NCBI GenBank assembly: GCA_017643685.1
Contig: JAEPMY010000007.1
Span: 1 to 55,346, forward strand
Direction of reading: 5' to 3'
DNA length: 55,346 nucleotides
Source of the DNA: Sneathiella sp.
GTDB lineage: Bacteria > Pseudomonadota > Alphaproteobacteria > Sneathiellales > Sneathiellaceae
The notes beneath the pieces were generated by a model, which saw only the letters and a list, made by a program, of their open reading frames with translations, was not told the origin of the DNA and ran no database searches. The translations under genes and the position numbers were made by a program. Below are positions 1-10,300 of this stretch, piece by piece. Numbering within the stretch: position 1 is the stretch's first letter; the number at the start of each line of letters is the position of its first letter.

Positions 1-819
1 CATCCGATTCCCTTGGGCATGCATCATATCCAGGAATCGCTGCCGCGCCTGCTCATCCTTAGAAGCCGGACCTTGTAATGTTTCGATGGCACCGATCAGG
101 ATCGCCAATGGCGTTCTGAGCTCGTGACTTGCATTTGCTACAAAATCAACGCGCATCTGCTCGGTTCTTTTGGCGGCTGTCAGATCATGAACTGTTACAA
201 TAATCCTAAGATCTTCTCCGCCCTCTCCTTCAAGGTTTACAACATACGCAGCAACATGGCGGGAAACGGCGCCTGGGATCGCAAATTCAACGCGTGTGTT
301 TTCCGTATTTCCTTTAAGGGCCGCATCAACAGCTTTCAGCAAGTTGGGATGTCTTAAGTAAGATGTCACATCCCCTTCCATATGGCGGGAGTTGAAAAAC
401 TCCTGCGCAGCCTGATTGAAACGGCTGATCCGCCGCCGGCTATCCAGCACCAGAACCGGGTTCGGCATCATATTAAACAGCAGCATCGCATCCTGCTGAT
501 GGGACTTTGCATCCCTTAGAAGGCTTTGTAAAACCCGCTTATATTGCTGCATGGTCAGGATGAGATCATCAAATGGCAAAACACCGCCCCGGCTTAAGCT
601 GGAGAGCCCTTGTTGACGCAGAGGTGTTTCTGTTGCCTGCTCCATCCGCCGCGCAAGTGCCACTACTTCCCGCCGAATTCTGTTGAAAACCAGCAATGCC
701 GTAATCAGCACAGTCGCAAATATGACCGTTGCATGGTCCAGATCCACAGACCCTTCATAGAGCATATAGAAAAGCACTAATAAAACAGGTGTCGTCACAA
801 AACCAACAAATTTCAACAT
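1..819 (-). CDS. phoR: PhoR-type phosphate sensor histidine kinase, partial (N-terminal 273 residues)
   Basis: The reading frame opens at an ATG (position 819) and stays open to the window edge, so the C-terminal ATPase half is missing. Two hydrophobic segments at about residues 4-20 and 30-45 form an N-terminal membrane hairpin. A PAS-like domain follows (about 100-210, with MMPNPVLVLDSRRRI), then the HisKA dimerisation domain with the phospho-acceptor histidine H232 in FVANASHELRTPLA. The short membrane hairpin with almost no periplasmic loop, a cytoplasmic PAS domain and this H-box are typical of PhoR, the kinase/phosphatase that controls PhoB under phosphate limitation. The partner genes (phoB, pst) would lie beyond the left edge and cannot be checked. 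Another PAS-containing HisKA kinase is the main alternative. Confidence 0.78.
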   Translation of the reverse strand, partial: MLKFVGFVTTPVLLVLFYMLYEGSVDLDHATVIFATVLITALLVFNRIRREVVALARRMEQATETPLRQQGLSSLSRGGVLPFDDLILTMQQYKRVLQSLLRDAKSHQQDAMLLFNMMPNPVLVLDSRRRISRFNQAAQEFFNSRHMEGDVTSYLRHPNLLKAVDAALKGNTENTRVEFAIPGAVSRHVAAYVVNLEGEGGEDLRIIVTVHDLTAAKRTEQMRVDFVANASHELRTPLAILIGAIETLQGPASKDEQARQRFLDMMHAQGNRM

Positions 820-917
820 GGTAACTCAGTATCCCGGGGTTATGAGGCGGCATTCCTCAAAATATGACTATATTATGACAGTCTGTATTGCTGGCAGGCT
901 AATATGGCGATGCTGCA

Positions 918-1661
918 TTACACTTTTGTGACGGTCCGTAAAGTTTCCCCAATTTCAGAATTCAAGGTTAATGTGGCGTAATTATCGAGCGGTGTCGGCT
1001 CCCGATTGATGATCACCAATTTCGCCCCATGCTGGGCAGCAATAACGGGTATACCCGCCGCTGGATAAACCACCAAAGACGATCCCGCAACGATAAAGAG
1101 GTCGCTTTCAATCGCTTCCATTTCTGATCGCTGCATTTCCTCCTGCGGCATTGCTTGCCCAAATGAAATAGTCGCCGTTTTCACAATCCCGCCGCACTGG
1201 GAACAGGTGGGCAGCGTTTCATCCTTCGCAAAAATCTTTCGAACGGCTTCAAGGCTCATTTTCTTGGCGCAGGATAGACATTTTGCATAGGTGCCATTTC
1301 CGTGAATTTCGATAACATCATCTTCGGGCACCCCCGCCAACTGATGCAATCCATCAATATTCTGGGTAATCACCGCATTGACCTTGCCTGCCTGATAAAG
1401 GCTTGCAATAGCATGATGCCCATCGTTGGGTTTGGCATCTTTCATCACAGTCTGCATATTGAACTTTCGCCGCCAAGCTTCGCGCCGTGCCCGTTCCGAC
1501 CTTACAAATTCAGAAAATTCAATGGGCTGGTTCTTCTCCCACAGACCACCTGGGCTTCTGAAATCTGGGATACCGGATTCCGTGCTTATCCCTGCACCAG
1601 TGAAAAATACAATATTCTCACTTGCATCGATCAGCTTACTCAGTTGGTCCAGTTCGGTCAT
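918..1661 (-). CDS. cobB: NAD-dependent protein deacylase, sirtuin (Sir2/CobB family)
   Basis: The 247-residue protein has the usual length of a bacterial sirtuin. It would remove acyl groups from lysines, consuming NAD+ and giving O-acyl-ADP-ribose. Visible motifs are the NAD-binding GAGIST (22-27) and GIPDFR (30-35), TQNIDGLH (99-106), the catalytic histidine H120 in IHGN, a four-cysteine zinc site (C128, C131, C153, C156), and the GSSL and INRE nucleotide-binding motifs near the C terminus. No clear Tyr-x-x-Arg pair of class III desuccinylases is seen, so acyl preference is left open. It lies on the same strand as phoR and upstream of it, about 100 bp away. Confidence 0.93.
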   Translation of the reverse strand: MTELDQLSKLIDASENIVFFTGAGISTESGIPDFRSPGGLWEKNQPIEFSEFVRSERARREAWRRKFNMQTVMKDAKPNDGHHAIASLYQAGKVNAVITQNIDGLHQLAGVPEDDVIEIHGNGTYAKCLSCAKKMSLEAVRKIFAKDETLPTCSQCGGIVKTATISFGQAMPQEEMQRSEMEAIESDLFIVAGSSLVVYPAAGIPVIAAQHGAKLVIINREPTPLDNYATLTLNSEIGETLRTVTKV

Positions 1662-1742
1662 GACGTCCCCTCTTTTTCATCTAAGTATGCCTTATGTGAC
1701 CCTGTTTAAACAAGATAAGTCCACATTTTCACAAATGCGACG

Positions 1743-1760
1743 GACATACGTCTTTATGTC
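1743..1760. promoter_or_regulatory. Palindrome GACATA-N6-TATGTC upstream of the orphan gene at 1790
   Basis: Perfect 6-bp arms flank a 6-bp spacer, ending 29 bp before the start codon of the next gene, in the divergent interval between the sirtuin and that gene. It could be an operator or an mRNA hairpin. No regulator can be assigned. Confidence 0.3.
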
Positions 1761-1789
1761 AGACTTTAACGAGAAATGGGGAAACTCAG

Positions 1790-2281
1790 ATGACAGTTAA
1801 CCACGCAACCGCAAATGCAAATGCGAATAATATCGTCGCCAAGGAATTATCAGATGCCCTCGCCCGCTGTAAGCAAAAGGGCGTTGACGAGAGCAGCCTC
1901 AGAACCGGGCTGCTGACCATTACCATCGCCAATTTTGTCAATCGGATCGGATTACAAAACTCGATCGCCCTGTTTCAGGCGCTGCCCGATCAGATTGCAT
2001 CCGGCATTTTCGATAAATATGTAGATCCCAACACCAATACAAACCAGATGCCGCTGCAACAACCGGCGCCTTCAGCTGTACATCCGCCTACAGGGCAACC
2101 TCAGCCCACCATGGGATATCAGAACGGACATATGCCACAAAATTTTGTACCGCCTTCCCCAACGCCGGCGCCGATGCAATTCGAACACCCCCCTCAAGCG
2201 GGCATGCAAAACCCACTCAATAACTTCGGTCCGATGGATGGAAATATGGCCTATCCAGATAAACGACGACGCACCGATTAA
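1790..2281 (+). CDS. Hypothetical protein with Pro/Gln/Met-rich C-terminal tail
   Basis: This 163-residue protein belongs to no family I recognise. Residues 15-85 are compact and probably helical (AKELSDALARCKQKGVD, then TITIANFVNRIGLQNSIALF). The rest is low-complexity and rich in Pro, Gln, Asn and Met, ending in a basic RRRTD. There is no signal peptide or membrane segment. A GGGG-type ribosome binding site lies about 9 bp before the ATG. It stands alone, divergent from the sirtuin and upstream of a TPR/SPOR lipoprotein. Codon use is like its neighbours, so it is probably a real gene. Confidence 0.65.
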   Translation: MTVNHATANANANNIVAKELSDALARCKQKGVDESSLRTGLLTITIANFVNRIGLQNSIALFQALPDQIASGIFDKYVDPNTNTNQMPLQQPAPSAVHPPTGQPQPTMGYQNGHMPQNFVPPSPTPAPMQFEHPPQAGMQNPLNNFGPMDGNMAYPDKRRRTD

Positions 2282-2398
2282 TCCCGGGTTTTTGGCTAAA
2301 ATTTACTCCAAATATATTTGTTAAGATTAACGGTTTTTAAGGATGATACTGGTAACGTGTTTCACAATTGGATCCATGTATCTAAGGGAACCGGAACC

Positions 2399-4225
2399 GT
2401 GTTGAAATTTAATGACATTCTGAAAACCAACAAAGCGGCGCTGTTAATCGGCACAGCTTTGGTTATGACTGGCTGTGGCACACCATCAGACATGGGCGCG
2501 AACAAATCGGCAAATACCACTGTCGATCAAGCGATCGCCGCCCCGATTGAAAGTCACGATGGCACTGAATACACCAGTGAGGATCTCAACGCACAACGCT
2601 TGATGCGGATTGCGCAGAAGGCATGGCAGAAAGGCAACGCCGGTACAGCCATGCGCCTTTATGCAATGGCAGGTCAGAAGGATCCGAACAACCCTGACCC
2701 CGCTCTTGCTATGGCAAAAATCCTGCGCAAAACCCAAAAGCTGGATCAGGCATTTGACCTCTATAAGCGAATTTCCAAACGGTTCCCGGAAATCGCAGAG
2801 CCTCATGCCGGTATCGGTTACGTTCTTTTAGCACAGGACAAACCATATATGGCGGCCAAAGCCTTTGAGATGGCCGTTGAAATGGATTCAGAGAATGCGA
2901 AGTCTGTTGGCGGTCTCGCGCTTGCCCTTGATACAGCAGGTGAGCATGAGAAGGCACAAGGCTACTATCGCGTGGCCATTGAAAAAGCGCCGAACAACCT
3001 GACATATCAGAACAATCTGGCACTGTCGCTGGCACTGACGGGTCGCACTGATCAGGCCATTGCCATGTTGAAAGTTATTACAGGTCATCCAAATGCCACG
3101 GCGCAGCACCGCCAAAACCTGGCGCTTGTTTATGGCATGGCGGGTAAATCCGTCGAGGCAATGAAATATTCCCGCATGGATCTGAGCGAAACAGCCGCAC
3201 GCAACAACGCCATGTATTTTGAGGCACTAAACGGCACCAAAGAGACTGAGCAAAACGATCAGTCCTATGCCATGACCGCCCAAAAACAGGAGAGCCGAAA
3301 ATCTAAAACTGTTTCCGGGAGAGCAACAGAGCAGGAAACTGCAATAAACATTGGCGAAGCTTATCAGGAAATTTCCACAGAAGGCCCTGCCGCTAATCAA
3401 AGAACAGTAGCGGAGCGCCATGTAGACCGTAACCGCACCCGTATGGAAGTTGCCCGTGCGGATGCCGCGACATCAAATGTGAGGATGGTTGAGCCTGTGG
3501 TCGCCGCCGCACCAACACCAAGTGTCGCCATTGATGTTATGACGCCGCCAGCCGCAGCCGCCCCTGCCCCAGCCGCAAAAATTGAAGCCCCGAAAGAGGT
3601 AGAGGCGAAAGTTGTTCCAACTGCGGATCCCGCAAGTGACGAAGAGACATCTGTCGTGACTGTGGCCGAGGTTAAACAACCGACGGCACCCGCAGCTAGT
3701 GAGATGTTGGACGACACCCCAAAAGCAGAACCTGCCTCATATGTCATGCCTGATGCACCTGTCTTCACCCCGAAAGCCGTGAAACCGGAAATTGCAGCAC
3801 TGACAACTGATGAGCTTTATTTCATTCAACTCGCTTCTTTCAAAACGGAAGAGCGTGCCCATTATGCATGGGATCAGATGAGCAAATCTCATGGCGGACT
3901 TCTAACGCCTTATGAGCCCATTTTTGCAGAAACCGACCTTGGTGCAGATAAAGGGATTTTCTATCGCGTTCGCATCGGCAGCTTCCAAAGCAAGCAGCTT
4001 GCGGGTGCTCTATGCGAGAATTTGAAAGTCGCAGGCCAAGATTGTTATCTGACAATGGTCGAGTTGAATGACGAGGCCCCAGTCATCGCAGATAATCCAA
4101 GCGAAGATAAGGCTGAGACGACACGCGAACCATCAAAAAAGATGACTGAGGAAGCCGTCGCAAGTGCAGACGCGCCTCTTTATCCAGTAGAGAAATTCCG
4201 GACCACTGCCTCCATCGGTTATTAA
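2399..4225 (+). CDS. TPR and SPOR domain lipoprotein
   Basis: From a GTG at 2399 the protein has 608 residues and opens with a lipoprotein signal, LKTNKAALLIGTALVMTGC, with the lipid-accepting cysteine at about residue 26. An AAGGGA site lies about 10 bp upstream. A longer reading frame from 2318 would bury the signal, so GTG is preferred. TPR helices span about 55-250 (for example LYAMAGQKDPNNPDPALAMA). An Ala/Pro/Glu-rich linker follows (about 350-460), then a SPOR domain at about 465-545 (YFIQLASFKTEERAHYAWDQ). SPOR domains bind denuded septal peptidoglycan, so a role at the envelope or division site is likely. The gene converges on the HlyD gene and ends at a strong terminator. Confidence 0.82.
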   Translation: MLKFNDILKTNKAALLIGTALVMTGCGTPSDMGANKSANTTVDQAIAAPIESHDGTEYTSEDLNAQRLMRIAQKAWQKGNAGTAMRLYAMAGQKDPNNPDPALAMAKILRKTQKLDQAFDLYKRISKRFPEIAEPHAGIGYVLLAQDKPYMAAKAFEMAVEMDSENAKSVGGLALALDTAGEHEKAQGYYRVAIEKAPNNLTYQNNLALSLALTGRTDQAIAMLKVITGHPNATAQHRQNLALVYGMAGKSVEAMKYSRMDLSETAARNNAMYFEALNGTKETEQNDQSYAMTAQKQESRKSKTVSGRATEQETAINIGEAYQEISTEGPAANQRTVAERHVDRNRTRMEVARADAATSNVRMVEPVVAAAPTPSVAIDVMTPPAAAAPAPAAKIEAPKEVEAKVVPTADPASDEETSVVTVAEVKQPTAPAASEMLDDTPKAEPASYVMPDAPVFTPKAVKPEIAALTTDELYFIQLASFKTEERAHYAWDQMSKSHGGLLTPYEPIFAETDLGADKGIFYRVRIGSFQSKQLAGALCENLKVAGQDCYLTMVELNDEAPVIADNPSEDKAETTREPSKKMTEEAVASADAPLYPVEKFRTTASIGY

Positions 4226-4241
4226 TCCGGCTTTTGACCTG

Positions 4242-4275
4242 AAAGCCTGGCGTTACTTTTCCCGCCAGGCTTTTT
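4242..4275 (+). terminator. Rho-independent terminator of the TPR/SPOR gene
   Basis: An 11-bp stem (AAAGCCTGGCG / CGCCAGGCTTT) with a 10-nt loop is followed by a T run on the plus strand. It overlaps the last codons of the convergent HlyD gene. The T run on the minus side is weak. Confidence 0.8.
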
Positions 4276-5563
4276 CAGCTGTCTGTTTCAGTGGGCTGAT
4301 TAGATATTCAAGCGGCGTTGTATCCCCTGTCAAAATGAACACATCCGCGGGCATCCCAGGTTGCAGCATTTTGCCGTCAAGCCGAGCAACTTCTTCATCT
4401 GACACCTCTATCCGCGCCAGATAAATCGGCATTTTGCTGGCTTCATCAATCAGACTATCGGCAGAAACATAAATCACCTTGCCATGAAGTTTTGGCGTTG
4501 TTCGCTGCGAAAACGCAGAAAACTGGATATCTGCGGGCATATCAACCTGAACATCGTCAATATCGATCGGCTGAATTTTTGCCTCAACCACAAGATTGTC
4601 ATTTTCAGGCACAATCTCTAATAAGGTTTCACCGGGCTGCAGAACACCACCAACCGTATGTACGGAAAGGCCAACGACCACCCCTTGCGCGGTTGCGCGA
4701 ATTTCAGTTTGCGAGAGCATATATTCAGTGGCGTTCAGCCGTTCCTGCAAATCATATACTTCGCTTTCTTTGCGCTGCAATTCTGTCACGACATTTTCGG
4801 TAAAGGCCTTCTTCACCTGAATAATTTCCAGCTCAGCCTCACCAATTAATCGCTTTGACCTCGCGATCGAAGCAATATGCTCTCCAAGTTCCCCCTGAAG
4901 TTCCGCCCGCTCCCGTTTCAGGGCCAGAATACGGGTCAGCGGGGCATGGCCTTTACGGTGAAGCTCTTCCAAGCCTTTAAGCTCACTGCTGATCAGTTCG
5001 ATTTGCTCTCGCTTTGCGGCTTCCTGTGCGCGCAGTCCGATAATTTCCTCTTTCAACTGGGCGATCCGCTCTCTCACCATAGAGGTCTGGCCTTGCAGAG
5101 ATTGTAGCCGGGCATCAAAAAGTTTGTTTTGCCCCTCCAGAATTTCCAGCAGATCACTGTTAAGCGGATCAGAGATCAGATCGGCTGGATAATCAATTGC
5201 ATCCAACCCATCCCGCTCCGACCTAAGACGCGCGATGGTTGCTCGCGTTGTGTTCAAATTACCTTTGATAATGGCGTGAGTTGCGGCGGTCTGTGTCTGA
5301 TCCAAAGTGACAAGAATATCCCCAACCTTCACATGATCGCCATTTTGCACATTAAGTGTTTTCACCTCACCACCGCTCAAGGTTTGAACCTTCTTCCGGC
5401 TGGAATTTACCTTGACCGTGCCTTGCGAAATGATGGCACTGGACAAATCAGCAATCGCCGCCCATGCGCCAAAGCTCCCGATGCCGAGGAAAATAATCAC
5501 AAGCCCCGCAATAATGGATCCGGTTGCCCCCGTAGGAACTGATTTTGCTGGTTGATCACTCAT
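4253..5563 (-). CDS. HlyD-family type I secretion periplasmic adaptor
   Basis: The 436-residue protein has the membrane-fusion layout: a short cytoplasmic N terminus, one membrane segment (about 17-38), a lipoyl/barrel half (about 45-90, GEVKTLNVQNGDHVKVGDIL), a long alpha-helical hairpin (about 100-285), and the second barrel half (about 290-425, TAQGVVVGLSVHTVGGVLQP). It links the inner-membrane ABC exporter to an outer-membrane TolC-like channel. Its ATG overlaps the stop codon of the ABC gene by four bases (ATGA), so the two are translationally coupled. It is the PrtE/LapC-type adaptor of the island. No outer-membrane channel gene is in this window. Confidence 0.93.
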   Translation of the reverse strand: MSDQPAKSVPTGATGSIIAGLVIIFLGIGSFGAWAAIADLSSAIISQGTVKVNSSRKKVQTLSGGEVKTLNVQNGDHVKVGDILVTLDQTQTAATHAIIKGNLNTTRATIARLRSERDGLDAIDYPADLISDPLNSDLLEILEGQNKLFDARLQSLQGQTSMVRERIAQLKEEIIGLRAQEAAKREQIELISSELKGLEELHRKGHAPLTRILALKRERAELQGELGEHIASIARSKRLIGEAELEIIQVKKAFTENVVTELQRKESEVYDLQERLNATEYMLSQTEIRATAQGVVVGLSVHTVGGVLQPGETLLEIVPENDNLVVEAKIQPIDIDDVQVDMPADIQFSAFSQRTTPKLHGKVIYVSADSLIDEASKMPIYLARIEVSDEEVARLDGKMLQPGMPADVFILTGDTTPLEYLISPLKQTAEKAWREK

Positions 5564-7266
5564 TGTCCTGCCCCCGCATTGACAGATCTGATATTTGGGG
5601 ATTGCGCGGCCGTCATTCGGGCTAGCACCTCCTGCCGGGTTCCGAAATCTTCAATCATGCCATTTTTCAAGATCATGACATGATCAACCACGTTAATCAC
5701 CGCTGGCCGATGAGAAATAATGACCAAAGTCGCCCCGCGCTCTTTCACTTTTATCAACGTCGCTTTCAGGGCCTCTTCACCGTCACTATCCAGATTGGAA
5801 TTTGGCTCATCCAGCACAATGAAAGACGGGTCCCCATAAAGGGCACGGGCCAGACCAATCCGTTGCCGCTGACCACCGGATAAAACGCTGCCCATGGGGC
5901 CTATAATTGTTTCATAACCGTTTGGCAGGGCCAAAATCATCTCGTGAATACCGGCTGATTTGGCGGCCTCAATTACCAATGACGGCTCCCCTTCGCTAAA
6001 TCTGCTAATATTTTCAAGAACGGTTCCATCAAATAATTCAACATCTTGCGGCAAATAGCCAAGACTTGGCCCAAGCTCTTCATGATCCCATTTGCTGATC
6101 TCGACGCCATCAAGGCGCACCTTGCCACTTGTCGGGGCCCACACCCCTGTCAGCAATCTGGCGAGGGTGGATTTACCGGACGCACTTGGGCCAATAATGC
6201 CAACGCTGCTTCCGGCTGGAATGTTGAAAGAAACCCCTTTAATCACAGGAACTTCCGATTTGGGCGGTGCCCCTACGGCCCGCTCAACCGTGATTGTGCC
6301 TTGCGGTTTTGGCAGGTTGGCTTGCAACTTGACCCCTTCAAGGCCTGCATAAAACTCTTTCAAACGATCATAGGCACTTCGGGCGAGGACAAACCCTTTC
6401 CAGCTGCCAATCGCGCCTTGCACCGGCGCCAGAGCACGCCCCATTACGATGGAGCTTGCGATCATGACGCCCGGAGAAATTTCCTGATTTAGGGCAAGCC
6501 AAGCGCCCGTGCCAAGCATAGCAACCTGCAACACCGGACGAATGAATTTTGCAATCGCGTTCAGCATGCCCGACCGATCAGCCGCCAGAGCCTGCCCCGC
6601 ATGTCCCCCATCATATTTGTCGCGCCATTTGGCATACATACCCGGCAACATGCCAAGGGCCATCACGACCTCTCGGTTCAGCAGCGCCCCTTCCACAAAT
6701 CGGTTAGCAGCCCCGGTATCACTGGAGGATTTAAGCAGAATGCCCCGCGTTAAAAATTCCGTCAAAATCGCTATTGTGAACAGTAAAACAGCGCCTAAAG
6801 TCGCAATAAAACCCAAAATTGGATGAAATACGAAAATCAACGCGAGGAAAATCGGCGCCCAAGGCGCATCGAAAAACGTAACCAGACCATTCCCACTTAA
6901 AAAGCCACGCGTGGTTTCCAAATCTTTCAGGGGCTGACTATCCCGCCCACCGGATTTGAACAATCCCGAAAAAAGCGACTGACGAAGGCTTTTTTCAAGC
7001 CGTCCGTTCAGCCTGACCAGAATGCGACTGCGAAGCCATTCAAGGAGTGAACTCACCATCGTCAGACCAACCGCCGCAATGGTTAGAAAAATCAATGTTG
7101 GAATACTGCCAGAAGTCAGAACCCGATCATAAACCTGCAGCATGTAAAATGGCCCAACCAACATCAACAGGTTGATGAAGAAACTGAACAGCCCAACGAT
7201 CCAGAAGATACTCTTGCCGCCCGCCAATGCTTTTTGCAGCTCGGTTTGTTTTGATATGCCCGACAT
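5560..7266 (-). CDS. Type I secretion ABC transporter (permease-ATPase fusion)
   Basis: The start is set at the ATG at 7266 (MSGISKQTELQKAL). A longer frame would overlap the upstream RTX gene and cross a terminator. The 568-residue protein has a transmembrane half (about 20-300) and an ATPase half with Walker A GPSASGKST near 358, signature LSGGQRQRIGLARAL near 460, Walker B FIVLDEPN near 480 and the switch histidine in IISHRP. There is no N-terminal C39 or C39-like domain, so it is of the PrtD/AprD class that exports RTX proteins by an uncleaved C-terminal signal. It lies downstream of two RTX genes and overlaps the HlyD adaptor, so those two proteins are its likely cargo. Confidence 0.94.
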   Translation of the reverse strand: MSGISKQTELQKALAGGKSIFWIVGLFSFFINLLMLVGPFYMLQVYDRVLTSGSIPTLIFLTIAAVGLTMVSSLLEWLRSRILVRLNGRLEKSLRQSLFSGLFKSGGRDSQPLKDLETTRGFLSGNGLVTFFDAPWAPIFLALIFVFHPILGFIATLGAVLLFTIAILTEFLTRGILLKSSSDTGAANRFVEGALLNREVVMALGMLPGMYAKWRDKYDGGHAGQALAADRSGMLNAIAKFIRPVLQVAMLGTGAWLALNQEISPGVMIASSIVMGRALAPVQGAIGSWKGFVLARSAYDRLKEFYAGLEGVKLQANLPKPQGTITVERAVGAPPKSEVPVIKGVSFNIPAGSSVGIIGPSASGKSTLARLLTGVWAPTSGKVRLDGVEISKWDHEELGPSLGYLPQDVELFDGTVLENISRFSEGEPSLVIEAAKSAGIHEMILALPNGYETIIGPMGSVLSGGQRQRIGLARALYGDPSFIVLDEPNSNLDSDGEEALKATLIKVKERGATLVIISHRPAVINVVDHVMILKNGMIEDFGTRQEVLARMTAAQSPNIRSVNAGAGQ

Positions 7267-7280
7267 GAATTTGCCACCCC

Positions 7281-7315
7281 AAAAAAAGAAGGAAGCAGCT
7301 TTCACTACTTCCTTC
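7281..7315 (-). terminator. Terminator between the RTX phosphoesterase gene and its exporter
   Basis: On the minus strand GAAGGAAG, a 12-nt loop and CTTCCTTC are followed by seven Ts. It lies in the 70-bp gap before the ABC gene. Exporter transcription would depend on read-through or on another promoter. Confidence 0.72.
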
Positions 7316-7336
7316 CCTTTAATTAAGAAAACCAGA

Positions 7337-10300
7337 TTACACCATGATGACAAAGTCATCTTCACGGATGTCATCCAGATCCGTTTTCAGAAGTGTCAGG
7401 CTGTTATCGTCATCGAACGTAATGACGAGATGCTTGCCAACTTCTTCGGCGTGATCAATGGCATATTCAACTTCTGCGGCATCGAAACCATCGATTGTGA
7501 TCCGGTCCTGACCGGATTTGAAACCTTTGATTTCATCATGTCCGGCAGTGAAGACAAACATATCCGCGCCGTTGCCGCCGTGGAGATAGTCATCCCCCTC
7601 TCCGCCTTTCAAAACGTCGGAGCCGTTACCGCCTTGAAGAACGTCAGAGCCCGCACCGCCTTCAAGCAGGTCAGAGCCATTACCACCTTTTAGCAGATCA
7701 TCTCCGTCGCCGCCTTTCAGACGGTCAGAGCCGTTACCACCGATCAGGTAATCGTCGCCATCACCCCCATCCAGAAGATCAGAGCCGTTGCCGCCTTTGA
7801 CATAATCGTCGCCCTCATTGCCGGAGAGACCATCAGAGCCGTTACCGCCATTCAGTTCGTCATCGCCGTCATTGCCTTCGACATTGTCGGAACCATTACC
7901 GCCGTTCACAACATCATCACCCTCACCGCCTGAGATTTGATCAGCACCGCCTTTACCGTCGATGTAATCATCCTCATCGCTGCCCACGATAATGTCAGAA
8001 CCATTGGTCCCATCTGGCACTTCCACGACAGGATCAGAACTTTCCTCTGCCTGCAGCTCCCGCACCAGAATGTTATCGAAGCTCACACCCTCAGTACCCC
8101 AGGAGTACAAACCGACAGTGCCTTTCTCAATGCTCCGCTCTTCGATGGCCTCAGAAAACAGGGCCATGCCATTCAGGTATGCCTGAATTTTATTGTCCTG
8201 CACCTCAACCCGAAGTTTCTGAACCTCGTTCAGGTCAAAGCCATTTCTCGTCAGCATCAGAGACTGTTCAATGCCGTCAACCAACACGGTTAGCTGCACA
8301 AAACGATCATCTGAGTCGAGCTCCAGTTTGTAGTAGTTCTTGTCATCCTGATAATTGAACAGGATACCAACACCGCCGGCTTCAACCGCTGTAAACTCGG
8401 TTTCGACAACATAGGAAGACCAATTGTAAGCATCTGCATTGTCATAAAGGGCGTATGTGCCTTTGCGCAGAACATGCCAACCATCGCCATGTGGGCTCCA
8501 GTATTTTGTCCACACGCCGCCATCTTCCGAACCCGGTGCCAACTCCCGGCTATAGGTGTCTGCAGATTGTGTCAGGCTTCCATCCGCAACGGACCAATCA
8601 GCCGCATCACCTTTTTCGCCCTCATCCACAATTGCCCAATCACTTCCAAGACTGCTGTTAAAATCATCACTCAGCAGAACTTGTTCCTGATTGAACAAAT
8701 TCACTTTCACATGATCTACATGCTGCTCACCTTCACCGTCGGTAACGACTAGTTTGACATTGTGCGTACCCGTTGGCAGTTCCACCGTCAGTTCTTTGCC
8801 TTCGCCAAGAACGTCGCCGCCCAGCATCCAGGTGTAGGAAACAATCCCTTCCTTAGAGAATGAGTTTTCAGCATTCAAAGTCACTTCAGCTTTGTGATCG
8901 CCGTCGAAATCAACGATGTCCAGATCATTACCCGCGTTCGCATGGGTAACGGCCTTATTGACTGTGATATCATCAAAAATCGTCTGATACTGACCCGCAG
9001 ACAGAAGCGCAACAGTGCCATTTGTCAACGCGTTTTCGGCATCGGAAACAGGACCTTCAAACAACGCATGCCCATCAAGGGAGACAAAAATCTGATCGCC
9101 GACAACCGCGACTTTCAGTTCCATCTCGTCATTGAAGGGATAACCACCGGCTTCACTGGCAAGAACGGTCTCTACACCGTCTTTTACCTTGATCAGGTTC
9201 CGCTCGTTAGTTGTCACATCCAATGTGACACGATAATGGTTATCTTCATCCTGATAATAAACCGCCACACCAATGGTGTCGTCGTCTTGCGACAGAACGG
9301 TTGCTTCCATCACATAATCTGACCAATTGGCGGCTTCTTCGGCATTCCACACCATAACCGCATTGCCATCAGAATATTCGTAAAGGGCACCTTCTACTGC
9401 TGGCAGGTCCGGATCATCCTCATCCTCGCGGCTGGCAACCGACCCTTTTACTTTCCATGTGGCACGGGCGTCAGAAGTTGTCAGATCAATAACACCCAGC
9501 TCACCGCCACCGAATGTCGCTTCAAACCCGGTATCAAAATCGAACTGGATAGCGCGATCACCCGCTTCTTCTGCTGTCAGAATGCCATCGGGATCAACAC
9601 CGCCCAGCTCAGCGATTTTCTCTTCGCTTAATGTCTCTCCCGTGAAAAGGAAGCTGTTCATCAAGCCATTGAAAATTTCACCCCCATCATCGGTTAGGAT
9701 CAGGAAGCCGGTTTCAGGGTCGATACCAAAGCGCCCTGCATCCACATCCTGCTCACCCACTTTCACACCATCGATGAATTTCTTCATCAGCAGCTTGCCG
9801 CCTTCAACTTCTTCAAAGCTGAAAGCAACCCGGTGCCATGTGTCAAAGGAGAAATCACCTTCATACTGGCCGGAGATACCAATGCCATCGCCCACACGGA
9901 AGAAGGCGTCCGCATCGCTGACATTGTTGATATCTGTCTGGAAAAAGGCACCGTAGGAACCATCCTGAGCCGGGAACAGAATATCGAACATCATCGTGTA
10001 ATTCAGGAATTTGTCACCGCTTTCCGGCTCGAAATCCAGTTCTACATGATATCCCTGATTTTTAGTGGAACGCGGGAAGCTGACGACAACCGCATCACCG
10101 CCCGGAATTGCTGGCGCCTCAAAATCAGTTGGCAGACCCAACGCAATTTGCTCATCCAGCGGGGTTTCGGAAACCTGATTGCGATCTTGCCAACCGTCGA
10201 AATCACCATCATTAAAGTTATCGAGGAGCAACGTATCCTCGGTCTCCACAATGATGCGGATATCGTCGCTATTCTCCACACCGTTTACATCTGTTGTCAC

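Noticed and set aside
7267-7374. Longer start for the ABC exporter at 7374
   Set aside because: It would overlap the upstream RTX gene, run through a terminator stem, and add a low-complexity leader not seen in the family. The ATG at 7266 gives the normal length.
7560-8005. Regular 54-bp DNA repeats as a possible CRISPR array
   Set aside because: The repeats keep an open reading frame and encode RTX nonapeptides. There are no spacers and no cas genes.
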